DNA of 13,757 bases from Chloroflexota bacterium (lineage in GTDB: Bacteria > Chloroflexota > Dehalococcoidia > Lucifugimonadales > Lucifugimonadaceae): contig JACPRT010000125.1 of NCBI GenBank assembly GCA_016189845.1, forward strand, positions 1 through 13,757, written 5' to 3'. Positions 1-7,138 of this stretch are shown piece after piece. Both the position numbers and the translations under genes were made by a program. The notes beneath the pieces were generated by a model. The model had not been told where the DNA came from and did not search any database. It was given only the letters and a program-made list of their open reading frames with translations. Every line of letters starts with the position of its first letter. The stretch's first letter is position 1.

Positions 1-10
1 TGGCTCTCAT
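1..10 (-). CDS. Possible start of the next minus-strand gene (three codons only)
   Basis: On the minus strand an ATG at 10..8 is followed by AGA GCC and the window ends. A GGGAG sequence lies a few bases upstream. In many bacteria priA is followed by def or fmt, and an M-R-A start would not contradict either, but three codons identify nothing. This entry only warns that the priA operon may continue beyond the left edge. Confidence 0.15.
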
Positions 11-30
11 CGTCTCCCGCCCGAGACGAT
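9..30. other. Perfect inverted repeat downstream of priA
   Basis: ATCGTCTC (9-16) and GAGACGAT (23-30) form a perfect 8-bp stem with a 6-base loop, 43 bases after the priA stop on the minus strand. There is no T-run after it in the priA direction, so it is not a textbook intrinsic terminator. It could be a weak terminator, an mRNA 3' end stabiliser, or a structure covering the ribosome site of a following gene. Confidence 0.45.
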
Positions 31-72
31 CGCCCGGGCGTCCCCGTCGATTACCACGTCGAGTATAGCCGA

Positions 73-2541
73 CTAGCTGACGGAAACCGGATCGACGTCG
101 ACTGCCCAGCCCCTTGGCAGCGATACGAGGTCGAGGAGCCGTTCGGGCGCCTCTCCCTTCAGCACGATGTGCCACCGCGTGAGTCCACGCACCCGGATCG
201 GATAGCCGGGAGTCGGCCCGACGACCTGGGTCGAGCCTTCTCCGCTTGTTGCCTTCGCCCGCCTGAGCACCCGTGCGAAGTATTCGGCCTGTTGGTACGC
301 CTGCGTCGCCTCGAGATCGGCATGCTCCAGGAGTACCAGGCGCGAGAACGGAGGATTGTCGTACTCGGCCCTGAGCCGGATCTCGACCCTGTAGAAGGCC
401 TCAAAATCCTGATCGGCCGCGGCCTGGATCGCGTAGTGGTCGGGCTGGTACGTCTGGATGATCACACGCCCGGCGCCGCTCCCCCGGCCTGCCCGCCCGG
501 CCACCTGTGTGAGCACCTGAAATGCACGTTCGCCGGCGCGGAAATCCGGAATGGCCAGGCCGGTATCTGCGGACACGACGCCGACCAGCGTGACGCTGGG
601 GATATCCAGGCCCTTCGCGACCATCTGCGTGCCGACCAGGACGCGCTCCGTTCCGTTCACGAAACGGTCGAGCAGCGTCGCGTGGTCGCGGGCCGTCCTG
701 GCGGCGTCGCGGTCCCATCTGAGCACGCCCGCGTCCGGGAACAGTCGCGCCACCTCCTCGGCCACGGCCTGCGTCCCCGGGCTGAACGCGCTTATTGCCC
801 GTGCCGAACAGGCGGGGCACTCGGGCGGCAGCCTGCTCTGCAGGTTGCAGTAGTGGCACACGAGGCGACCCGGGCCGCCATCCGCGGCGGGGCGATGCAG
901 GGCTAGCGTGGTCGCACACCTCCTGCAGCGCAGGACGTGACCGCACTCGCGGCACTGGAGGAATGCGGCGGTGCCCCTTCGGTTGAGGAAGAGGATCACC
1001 CGGCCTCCAACCTGGACCGCCTCTCCTATCCCGTCGAGGAGCGCCCTGCTGAACATGCCGGGATTGCCGGCGCGCAGCTCGTCGCGCATGTCGACGAGCT
1101 CGACCCCCGCCTGCCCTGCAGCCGTACGGCCTGACGCTGCCTCCACCAAAGGCAGGCCGACACGTCCCGGCAGGCGGAGGAGGCGATACTCGCCGCGTTC
1201 CGCTCGGCGGAAGGTCTCGACCTCTGGCGTCGCGCTCCCTGAGACGAGCACCGCGCCCGATTCCTGGCAGAGGACCTCGGCCACCGCACGGGCGTGGTAG
1301 CGAGGCGACGCGTCGTGTTGTTTGTATGTCCATTCGTGCTCTTCGTCGATGACTACGAGCCCGAGGCGCTTCACTGGCGCAAAGATGGCGCCGCGTGAGC
1401 CGAGCACGATGGGAAAGTCGCCGTGGTGGATCCGCCACCACTGGTCGAACCTTTCCCCCGCCGTGAGCCCGGAATGCAACAGTGCGATCTTGCCGGGGAA
1501 ACGGGACGCGAAGCGCTGCAGGTTCTGAGGAGTCAGCGCGATTTCCGGAACGAGGACGACGACCTGCCGGCCCGCCGCGATGCAGGCCTCGGCGGCCCGC
1601 AGGTAGACCTCGGTCTTGCCGCTGCCGGTCACGCCGTAAAGCAGGAACCGGCGCCTTTCTGGCCGCGCTCGTATTTCGCCGGCATGTACCGAAAGGATTT
1701 CTTCCGCGATCGCGTCCATCGCGGCCTTCTGCGGCGGAGTCGGCTCGGGCGCCAACGACTGCTGAAATGCGAGGCCCCGCAACGGGTCCCGCTCGGTCTG
1801 GACGCGCTCGACCCGCGCCATGCCAGAACTCAGCAGATCTGCGACCACCGATGTCCCGAACCGCCGGCCCAGCTCCGCCCGCTCCGTGCCGTCCGGTTCC
1901 GCGACCAGTGCTCGGAGCAGTTCCGCCTTTCTCTGTCCCCTGGACGCTGCAGCCGCCTGTTCGGCCTCCTGCGCCGGCACCGTCAGCCGTATGAAGTTCA
2001 CGTAGCGGTGGCCGCCGCGTGGTCGCTCCCATTCCGTGGAGGTAGTGAGGAGGCGCCGCCGGACCAGCCGGTCGACCACGTCGAGACCTCCTCGCCCCAG
2101 CCACCGGGCGAGGATGTCGCGCCGGAGCTTCCCTTCCGCCCGTGCGTGCTCCAGCGCCCTGAGCTCACGCGGACGGAGGTCGTCCGGGACAGGGCGGTCC
2201 GCCACTGCCACGTATGTGCGAATCTCTTCGGCGAGCCCGGCAGGCAGCATGAGGGATACCGCCTGGAACAGGCTCACCCGGTAGTAGCCGGCGATCCAGC
2301 GCGCGGCGGAGAGCTGTGCGGGAGTTAGCAGCGTTTCGCCGTGCACCAGGCTGTCGACGGGCCGCGTGCGTTCGACCGGCGACGTGGTCGCCAGGGCGAA
2401 CACGACTCCCTGGAGGGTCGCCCGGCCAAACGGCACCCAGACGACGTGGCCTGGGCGCAGGTCCAGACCGTCTTCGATCGAGTATGTGAACGTCCGGGCG
2501 CGGTCGCCGGGGATGTCGACTGCGACTTCCGCGAAGGCCAC
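73..2541 (-). CDS. priA: Primosomal protein N' (replication restart helicase PriA)
   Basis: PriA is a superfamily 2 DNA helicase that recognises stalled or collapsed forks and reloads the replicative helicase. The 822-residue product shows the whole family pattern: an N-terminal DNA-binding region (about 1-110), Walker A GVTGSGKT (303-310), the DEEH box (399-402) followed by the YKQ segment, motif III SGSATPE (434-440), eight zinc-binding cysteines in CxxC pairs (530/533, 539/542, 562/565, 575/578), and late helicase motifs GTQMVAKG (637-644) and QVAGRAGR (679-686). It is slightly longer than typical PriA (about 730-800). The start is a GTG with an AGGGGG run upstream. It lies 88 bases downstream of rplS on the same strand and may be co-transcribed. 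All key residues appear intact, so an active helicase is expected. Confidence 0.97.
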   Translation of the reverse strand: MAFAEVAVDIPGDRARTFTYSIEDGLDLRPGHVVWVPFGRATLQGVVFALATTSPVERTRPVDSLVHGETLLTPAQLSAARWIAGYYRVSLFQAVSLMLPAGLAEEIRTYVAVADRPVPDDLRPRELRALEHARAEGKLRRDILARWLGRGGLDVVDRLVRRRLLTTSTEWERPRGGHRYVNFIRLTVPAQEAEQAAAASRGQRKAELLRALVAEPDGTERAELGRRFGTSVVADLLSSGMARVERVQTERDPLRGLAFQQSLAPEPTPPQKAAMDAIAEEILSVHAGEIRARPERRRFLLYGVTGSGKTEVYLRAAEACIAAGRQVVVLVPEIALTPQNLQRFASRFPGKIALLHSGLTAGERFDQWWRIHHGDFPIVLGSRGAIFAPVKRLGLVVIDEEHEWTYKQHDASPRYHARAVAEVLCQESGAVLVSGSATPEVETFRRAERGEYRLLRLPGRVGLPLVEAASGRTAAGQAGVELVDMRDELRAGNPGMFSRALLDGIGEAVQVGGRVILFLNRRGTAAFLQCRECGHVLRCRRCATTLALHRPAADGGPGRLVCHYCNLQSRLPPECPACSARAISAFSPGTQAVAEEVARLFPDAGVLRWDRDAARTARDHATLLDRFVNGTERVLVGTQMVAKGLDIPSVTLVGVVSADTGLAIPDFRAGERAFQVLTQVAGRAGRGSGAGRVIIQTYQPDHYAIQAAADQDFEAFYRVEIRLRAEYDNPPFSRLVLLEHADLEATQAYQQAEYFARVLRRAKATSGEGSTQVVGPTPGYPIRVRGLTRWHIVLKGEAPERLLDLVSLPRGWAVDVDPVSVS

Positions 2542-2629
2542 GGTTCAAGCCCCCTCGCCGCGGATTATTGCGCTCTCCGGGTGGCGCCGGCGAGAGGACG
2601 CGGGCGTGATCGGGAAAGGTGGCTTCGGG

Positions 2630-3202
2630 CTAGGCGCCCGGAGCGGCCGGTCCAGAAGCGGAAGCCTTCTCCGCCATTGCAGACGCAGGCGCAGCCGGTT
2701 CAGCCTCTGCGGGCGGCACATCCTCTGCGGGCGGCGCAGCCGGCTGCCCGGCCTCGGGCTCGGCTTCGGGCGCGGCCGTGGTCTCAGCCGTCGGCTGGGG
2801 CGCGGCCATTACCTCGGCCTCCTCGACCGCGGGGGCGCCGGGCACGAGTCTCTTTTCCTTGATGCGGGCCCTCTTGCCCGAGAGGCCTCTCAGGTAGTAG
2901 AGGCGCCCCTGGGCTACCCTGCCCCTGCGCAGGTTGTCCAGCGAGTCCAGGAGCGGGGAGCAGAGCAGGAACGTGCGCTCGACGCCGATCCCGTACGACA
3001 CGCGGCGGACGATGAACGTCGCGCCCGGCGCGGGCGGGGTCGACCTGGTATACGAACCCTTGATCACGATGCCCTGGAAGGCCTGGACACGGGTGCGGTC
3101 GCCTTCCTTGATCGTCACGTTCACGCGGACCGTGTCGCCGACGTTGAACTCGTGGACGGAATCGCGCACTGCGGCCGGGGCGAGCGTTGCTGCGGCATCC
3201 AT
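2630..3202 (-). CDS. rplS: Large ribosomal subunit protein bL19 with a long acidic C-terminal tail
   Basis: bL19 sits at the interface of the 50S and 30S subunits. Residues 15-118 carry the family core: FNVGDTVRV, VQAFQGIVI, the GATFIVRRVSYGIGVERTF region, and RLYYLRGLSGKRARIKEKR at the end. Ordinary L19 is about 115 residues and stops here. This protein adds about 70 residues (121-190) made almost wholly of Ala, Pro and Glu, with no predicted fold and a strongly acidic character next to a basic core. The start is ATG with GAGG about 10 bases upstream. The trmD-rplS pairing is widely conserved. A separate promoter in the 129-base gap suggests rplS is also transcribed on its own. Confidence 0.96.
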   Translation of the reverse strand: MDAAATLAPAAVRDSVHEFNVGDTVRVNVTIKEGDRTRVQAFQGIVIKGSYTRSTPPAPGATFIVRRVSYGIGVERTFLLCSPLLDSLDNLRRGRVAQGRLYYLRGLSGKRARIKEKRLVPGAPAVEEAEVMAAPQPTAETTAAPEAEPEAGQPAAPPAEDVPPAEAEPAAPASAMAEKASASGPAAPGA

Positions 3203-3286
3203 AGCGAGGTTTCCTCAGAATTGCGCTCAACCCCGGCGGACGAACCAGTCTGGTCGGCGGGAAGCGCGTGGTATTGCGAAGCTACT

Positions 3287-3315
3287 ATGTTAGAGGCGGG
3301 TCGCCGCTTCGGCAA
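3287..3315 (-). promoter_or_regulatory. Likely promoter for rplS (and priA)
   Basis: On the minus strand TTGCCG (3315-3310) and TAACAT (3292-3287) are separated by 17 bases, a good match to a housekeeping sigma promoter. It lies about 85 bases ahead of the rplS ATG, inside the trmD-rplS gap. The -35 region overlaps a short dyad, GTTGCCG/CGGCGAC, which has one G-T pair. Transcription of rplS independent of the upstream genes is inferred. Confidence 0.5.
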
Positions 3316-3331
3316 CTTTTCATGAGCGTCC

Positions 3332-4039
3332 TCATTGCAGAAGGTCGGGCCTTCTCTCGCGCGTGCGCGCCAGCGCTCGCTCGCGCCTCCAAGCCGTGAT
3401 GCGTTCGTGGTCGCCCGACATCAGCACGTCGGGCACCCGCCACCCCCGGAACTCAGCGGGACGCGTGTATACCGGTCCCTGGAGCAGCCCCTCCATGTCC
3501 TCGGCGAAGGAATCGCGGCGTGCCGAGTCGACCGACCCGAGCACGCCGGGCACATACCTCGCGACCGCGTCTAGCAGAACGAGCGCAGGAAGCTCACCGC
3601 CGGTAAGGACGTAGTCGCCGATCGAGATCTCGTCGTCGGCCAGGTGTTCCACGACCCGTTCGTCGACGCCTTCGTAGTGCCCGCAGACCAGGATCAGCAC
3701 GGACTGGCCCGCGAGCTCACGGGCGGCCCGGTCGTTGAACAGGCGCCCCTGTGGCGACAGCAGGACCACGCGCCCCGCGTCCTTACCTTCGAGGCGAAGG
3801 TTCTCGCGGATCGATTCGACCGTGGCGAAGATCGGTTCGGGCTTCATCACCATGCCCGGCCCGCCGCCGTACTGGGCGTCGTCGACGACCGCGTGCCGGT
3901 CGGTCGCAAACTCGCGTAGCTGGTGAAGCCGTACTTCGAGCACGCCGTTCCGGACGGCTCTGCCGATCACGCTAGCCTGAAGCGTGCCTTCAAGCATCTC
4001 GGGAAACAGCGTCACGATATGGACACGCATGCCCGACAT
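3332..4039 (-). CDS. trmD: tRNA (guanine-N1-)-methyltransferase TrmD
   Basis: TrmD transfers a methyl group from S-adenosylmethionine to N1 of G37 next to the anticodon, preventing frameshifting. The 235-residue product has the SPOUT trefoil-knot signature motifs: DDAQYGGGPGMVM (53-65), LSPQGRLFND (94-103), LILVCGHYEGVDERV (115-129), and ISIGDYVLTGGELPALVLLD (138-157). DSF (176-178) holds the probable catalytic aspartate, and the C-terminal YTRP / VPDVLMSGDH segments bind tRNA. The ATG at 4039 shares its A with the TAA of the upstream ABC-F gene (TAATG), which favours this start through translational coupling. A second in-frame ATG at 4030 (MRVHIV) is nearer the usual N-terminus. The common neighbours rpsP and rimM are absent, and an ABC-F gene takes their place. 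Confidence 0.97.
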   Translation of the reverse strand: MSGMRVHIVTLFPEMLEGTLQASVIGRAVRNGVLEVRLHQLREFATDRHAVVDDAQYGGGPGMVMKPEPIFATVESIRENLRLEGKDAGRVVLLSPQGRLFNDRAARELAGQSVLILVCGHYEGVDERVVEHLADDEISIGDYVLTGGELPALVLLDAVARYVPGVLGSVDSARRDSFAEDMEGLLQGPVYTRPAEFRGWRVPDVLMSGDHERITAWRRERALARTRERRPDLLQ

Positions 4040-5736
4040 TATGGGGACCGGCGCCGGTCGGCGGGGACGGTCGCACGCCTCATATCGTCCCGATCGACGA
4101 ACTTCCGGACGGTTGGCGGCCCGTCGCCAGCCCGCACGAAGCCCCATACGGCGGTCGACCACCGGTCGATGAAGGAGCGGTCGTGGGTTGCGACCAGCAC
4201 GGCACCGGGGAACCGGGCGAGCGCGTGCTCCAGCCGCTCCCGTGACTCGATATCCAGGTGGTTGGCCGGCTCGTCCATCAGCAGGCAGTTCGCCCCCGCG
4301 GCCACGAGAAGCGCCAGTTGCAGGCGTTGCCGCTCGCCCAGGCTCAGCTGCCCGAAGGGAACGAATACCGACTCGCCTGCAAACAGGAAGAAATGGAGGT
4401 AGTTGCGGGCGGCGGTCTCGTCGAGCTCGGCGACCCGCCGAACTGCGGTAAGGGCATCGACCTGGGGGTCGATCCCCGGCGCCTCCTGGCGCAGGAACCC
4501 GATGCGGACCCCCGCGCCAGTCCTGATTTCGCCATTCGTCGGAACCAGCTCCCCGGCGATTGCCCTGAGCAGGGTGGACTTGCCGCAGCCGTTGGAGCCC
4601 AGCAGAGCTACCCGCTCCCCGTACTGGAGGTCGAGGTCCACGCGCGCGAACACTGGATGTTCGCCGTAAGCGTGCCCTGCATCGACCAGCTCCACGACCC
4701 GCTGACCTCCCCTGGCGGCCTCCGCGAACTCCAGCTTCATGCCCCACGAGTCCTCGGGCCGCTCCACGATGTCGCCGCCGGACTTGAACCGTTCAAGTTT
4801 TCGCTCGCGTGCCTTCGCCTGTTTCGCAACTTTCTTCGCGAGCCTTCGGGCGACGTCGTTGTTAGTCCCCGTCTCGGTCTTACGCGCGTACTGCTTCCTG
4901 CGGGAGATGTCCTCTTCCATGCGGCGGATCGTGGCCTGCTGCACCCGGAAGAGCGCGGCCCTGCGCTCGGCCGCCCTGGCCGCCTGTTCCAGGTATGCCG
5001 AGTAATTCCCCTGGCAGGCGGTCAGCTGCCGGGTCTCCGGGTCGATGGCGAGGATCTGGCTCACCGCGGTGTCCAGGAATTCACGATCGTGCGACACCAC
5101 CACGACCGCGCCCCGATAACCCCCGACGAAGCGTTCGAGCCATTCCAGTGCGTCCAGGTCGAGGTGGCTGGTCGGTTCGTCGAGCAGCAGTACGTCGGGC
5201 GCAGCCAGCAATAGCCTTGCCAGGCCCAGTCGCGTCCGCTGCCCGCCGCTCAGTGTTGCAACGGAGGCGTTCCTGTCGACCGACCCGAGTCCGAGGCCGT
5301 GAAGAAGAGCCGTTACGCGGTCGTCGATTCGATAGCCTCCGAGCGTTTCGAATTCCATGGCGGCAACGCCATAGGAGTCGGTCGCTTTCGCAAGGGCATC
5401 GCCGGTCGCGTCGGCCATGACGCCGGCGAGTCGTTCGACGTTGTCGCGGGCGTCAACCAGCCGGGGCACCGCGTTCAGCATCTCTTCGGCGAGCGTGCGG
5501 TCCAGGGAGCCGGTGTCCGGCGACTGTTCGAGCATGCCGACGCTCGTGCCGCGCCGGATCCTAACCTCTCCGACGGACGGCGAAATTTGGCCGGCCATAA
5601 TCCGCAGGAGAGTAGATTTGCCGCAGCCGTTGGGTCCGATGACCCCGATGCGGTCGCCCGGGTTGACGACGAACGAAACGCGGTCAAGGACGGCCTGGCC
5701 AGCGAAGGAAATGGAGACGTCGATGAGCTGGAGCAT
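4039..5736 (-). CDS. ABC-F family ATP-binding protein (ribosome-associated type)
   Basis: ABC-F proteins have two ATPase domains and no membrane part. Characterised members act on the ribosome, clearing stalled complexes or displacing antibiotics. Numbering from the ATG at 5736 (565 residues), domain 1 has Walker A GPNGCGKST (34-42), signature LSGGQ (162-166), Walker B LLLDEP (183-188) and switch His216. A charged linker (about 243-323, rich in Arg/Lys/Glu) matches the interdomain helical arm that reaches the P-site tRNA. Domain 2 has GSNGCGKST (380-388), LSLGE (464-468), LLMDEP (485-490) and His518. There is no transmembrane segment. The ATG has GCAGG 6 bases upstream; a TTG two codons earlier is less likely. 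Its last base overlaps trmD. Whether it confers antibiotic resistance or is a housekeeping factor like EttA/Uup cannot be told from motifs. Confidence 0.93.
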   Translation of the reverse strand: MLQLIDVSISFAGQAVLDRVSFVVNPGDRIGVIGPNGCGKSTLLRIMAGQISPSVGEVRIRRGTSVGMLEQSPDTGSLDRTLAEEMLNAVPRLVDARDNVERLAGVMADATGDALAKATDSYGVAAMEFETLGGYRIDDRVTALLHGLGLGSVDRNASVATLSGGQRTRLGLARLLLAAPDVLLLDEPTSHLDLDALEWLERFVGGYRGAVVVVSHDREFLDTAVSQILAIDPETRQLTACQGNYSAYLEQAARAAERRAALFRVQQATIRRMEEDISRRKQYARKTETGTNNDVARRLAKKVAKQAKARERKLERFKSGGDIVERPEDSWGMKLEFAEAARGGQRVVELVDAGHAYGEHPVFARVDLDLQYGERVALLGSNGCGKSTLLRAIAGELVPTNGEIRTGAGVRIGFLRQEAPGIDPQVDALTAVRRVAELDETAARNYLHFFLFAGESVFVPFGQLSLGERQRLQLALLVAAGANCLLMDEPANHLDIESRERLEHALARFPGAVLVATHDRSFIDRWSTAVWGFVRAGDGPPTVRKFVDRDDMRRATVPADRRRSP

Positions 5737-5751
5737 GTTCAACCTGCCTGA

Positions 5752-5802
5752 GTCCCGGCGCGTCGGGACAGAACCCTCTGGCGGCCCGATTCATGGGGCC
5801 GC
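5752..5802 (-). promoter_or_regulatory. Two hairpins in the leader of the ABC-F gene
   Basis: GTCCCG (5752-5757) pairs with CGGGAC (5764-5769), and GCGGCCC (5781-5787) pairs with GGGCCGC (5796-5802). Both stems are perfect and lie just upstream of the ABC-F ribosome site. Neither is followed by a T-run, so intrinsic termination is not evident. The rest of the 205-base moaB to ABC-F gap holds GAGGA/TCCTC (5839-5851) and a CGCC-TTCG-GGCG tetraloop hairpin (about 5876-5887). I see no other gene in the gap. Confidence 0.35.
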
Positions 5803-5941
5803 GCCACGGTGGAGGGCTAGGACAGGTCGGTCATCAGAGAGGACGCTCCTCGCTCGTTTCTGTACCCAAGCTTACGCCCGAAGGCGCTGACGTGGCGATA
5901 CACCGCGATGGCAACGCCTCGCGCAGATGGAGTCGCTGCGA

Positions 5942-6475
5942 CTAGAGCGGCACCTGGCCGTGGCGTGACGGCATGGACGCCGGCGCGCCGGCGGGGTGCG
6001 GGACCTGCCGGCCTTTCAGCATGTCCAGGGCGTGGCCCAGGACGGGGAGCACGACCTCCAGGGTTTCCCGCACTCCCTTGGGGCTGCCGGGCAGGTTGAT
6101 CATGAGGCACCGCTTCCTGACTCCGACGCGCGCCCGGCTCAGCATCGAAAACGGCGTTTTCCCAAAAGTCTGGACTCGCATTGCCTCGGCCATGCCCGGC
6201 ACGTCGAACTCGATTACTTCCCCCATGGCCTCGGGCATCACGTCGCGCGGTCCCAGCCCGGTGCCGCCGGTCGTCACCACGACTTCTATCACGCCCGAGT
6301 CCGCCCAGTCGCGCAGAGTCGTCGCGAGCCTGTCCCGGTCGTCCGGCAACAGCTTGCGGTCGGCCAGCTCATGCCCGGCCGCGGTCATCAACTCCACGAT
6401 CACGTCGCCGCTCGAGTCGGCCCGCTGGCCCGCCGCCCCGGCGTCGCTGCTGGTAAGTACCGCGTATTTGGCCAT
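5942..6475 (-). CDS. moaB: MoaB/Mog-type molybdopterin-binding protein
   Basis: Members of this family bind molybdopterin, and Mog/Cnx1G-type enzymes adenylylate it before molybdenum insertion. The 177-residue product has SSDAGAAGQRADSSG near the N-terminus (9-23), the nucleotide/pterin loop TTGGTGLGPRDVMPEA (68-83), and NLPGSPKGVRE (127-137), all typical. The usual Thr in RDxTPEA is Met80 here. The C-terminal 20 residues are Pro/His-rich and unconserved. The ATG at 6475 is chosen because homology begins exactly there. No Shine-Dalgarno sequence precedes it, and a TATGCT (6490-6485) stands only 9 bases upstream, so the message may be leaderless or nearly so. No other cofactor genes are in the window. 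MoaB and MogA cannot be separated confidently by motifs alone. Confidence 0.88.
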   Translation of the reverse strand: MAKYAVLTSSDAGAAGQRADSSGDVIVELMTAAGHELADRKLLPDDRDRLATTLRDWADSGVIEVVVTTGGTGLGPRDVMPEAMGEVIEFDVPGMAEAMRVQTFGKTPFSMLSRARVGVRKRCLMINLPGSPKGVRETLEVVLPVLGHALDMLKGRQVPHPAGAPASMPSRHGQVPL

Positions 6476-6484
6476 TTGGGAAAA

Positions 6485-6490
6485 AGCATA
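6485..6490 (-). promoter_or_regulatory. Possible -10 element of moaB
   Basis: TATGCT on the minus strand lies 9 bases before the moaB ATG. No convincing -35 is found 16-18 bases further upstream. If used, transcription would start within a few bases of the start codon. Confidence 0.25.
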
Positions 6491-6510
6491 ACTCCGAACC
6501 AGTCGTACGG

Positions 6511-6525
6511 GGCACGTTCCGTGCC
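6511..6525. promoter_or_regulatory. Dyad in the moaB/mraZ divergent region
   Basis: GGCACG (6511-6516) and CGTGCC (6520-6525) form a perfect 6-bp inverted repeat with a 3-base centre. It lies about where a -35 for moaB would be. It may be an operator or a short hairpin; no regulator is identified. Confidence 0.3.
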
Positions 6526-6561
6526 GTCCGCAAAGACGCTGAAAACCGAAAGACGTTGTGC

Positions 6562-6620
6562 TTGCGACTGTTCGTTCCCTTTGGTAGAACTTGGTGGCTA
6601 CAGGGGATAGCAGGTAGAAT
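6562..6620 (+). promoter_or_regulatory. Promoter region of the mraZ-ftsZ operon
   Basis: TTGCGA (6562-6567) and TAGAAC (6585-6590) are 17 bases apart. A second possible pair, TTGGTG (6591-6596) and TAGAAT (6615-6620), is 18 bases apart. The second -10 is the better match and lies about 40 bases before the mraZ start. Both overlap the 10-bp-period boxes annotated next, as expected for a self-repressed promoter. Confidence 0.5.
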
Positions 6621-6627
6621 TTGGGGC
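6582..6627 (+). promoter_or_regulatory. Five-box MraZ-type operator with exact 10-bp period
   Basis: Boxes start at 6583 (GGTAG), 6593 (GGTGG), 6603 (GGGGA), 6613 (GGTAG) and 6623 (GGGGC), each followed by a 5-base AT-richer spacer. Counting the preceding base they read T/A-GG-T/G-A/G, close to the TGGGN boxes with 5-base spacers bound by Escherichia coli MraZ upstream of its own operon. The array overlaps the promoter-like elements and precedes mraZ by 33 bases. Autoregulation by the adjacent gene product is inferred. Confidence 0.65.
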
Positions 6628-6660
6628 ATTCGTCGTTGGCAGCAGGGAGTTTCTGGCCAG

Positions 6661-7101
6661 GTGATCTTTTCGGGGGAGTACGAGCATCGGATCGACTCCC
6701 AGGGTCGAATCGCAATCCCGGCGCGCTTTCGCGGGGCCTTCTCGGATGGCCTGGTGCTTGCGCGCGGGTACGACGCCTGCATAACGGCTTACCCGGTGCC
6801 CGAATGGAACAGGCTGGCCGAAGTGCTCGATGACCTCCAGGCCACCAGCGCCGATGCCCGCCGGCTCTACCGGATCACGTTCGGCGGGGCGTTTCCCACC
6901 GACCTCGACCGCCAGGGGCGGGCCCTCATACCGGCGGGGCTTCGCCAGTATGCGGGAATCTCGGAGGACGTGGTCACGGTGGGGGCCGGCAAGTATCTGG
7001 AAATCTGGAGCGGCGAACGGTGGGGGGCGGAACGGCAGTCCCTGGACGCCGAGGCCGCGCAGATCGCGGAGCGGACCTTCAGGTCCACCGGTGGCCAGTG
7101 A
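6661..7101 (+). CDS. mraZ: MraZ, transcriptional regulator of the division cluster
   Basis: MraZ is an AbrB-fold DNA-binding protein that forms rings and represses the division and wall operon from repeats upstream of its own gene. The 146-residue product has the two expected half-domains, each with the DxxxR signature: DSQGRIAIPARFR (12-24) and DRQGRALIPAGLR (83-95). The start GTG at 6661 is chosen because the family begins at this FxGEYEHxID segment, the length then matches (about 143-152), and GGGAG lies 11 bases upstream. Longer versions reading back through the operator have no family support. It is the first gene of mraZ-rsmH-ftsA-ftsZ and follows the five-box operator. Confidence 0.95.
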   Translation: MIFSGEYEHRIDSQGRIAIPARFRGAFSDGLVLARGYDACITAYPVPEWNRLAEVLDDLQATSADARRLYRITFGGAFPTDLDRQGRALIPAGLRQYAGISEDVVTVGAGKYLEIWSGERWGAERQSLDAEAAQIAERTFRSTGGQ

Positions 7102-7138
7102 CGCAAGGGACTGACGGCGTGCGAAGCGGAGTGTGGCG

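Noticed and set aside
401..2104. Long open frame on the minus strand within priA
   Set aside because: It is an alternative frame of a clearly identified PriA, has an Arg/Gly/Pro-rich composition typical of high-GC shadow frames, and shows no family motif.
1423..2328. Long plus-strand frame opposite priA
   Set aside because: Antisense to an intact conserved gene; no recognisable domain; high GC makes such frames common.
2366..3325. Plus-strand frame across the priA start, rplS and its upstream gap
   Set aside because: Antisense to rplS and priA, with low-complexity Arg/Gly content and no motif.
4258..5214. Plus-strand frame opposite the ABC-F gene
   Set aside because: Antisense shadow of a gene with two complete ATPase domains.
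5743..5941. T-box or tRNA in the moaB to ABC-F gap
   Set aside because: An ACCGTGG-like stretch suggested a T-box, but the conserved GGTGGNACCGCG order is absent and no tRNA T-arm or anticodon stem can be built.
5996..6610. Plus-strand frame opposite moaB
   Set aside because: It would overlap moaB fully and run into the mraZ promoter; no family features.
6556..6660. N-terminal extension of MraZ from the upstream ATG
   Set aside because: The extension would translate the operator and promoter; the family begins at the GTG at 6661.
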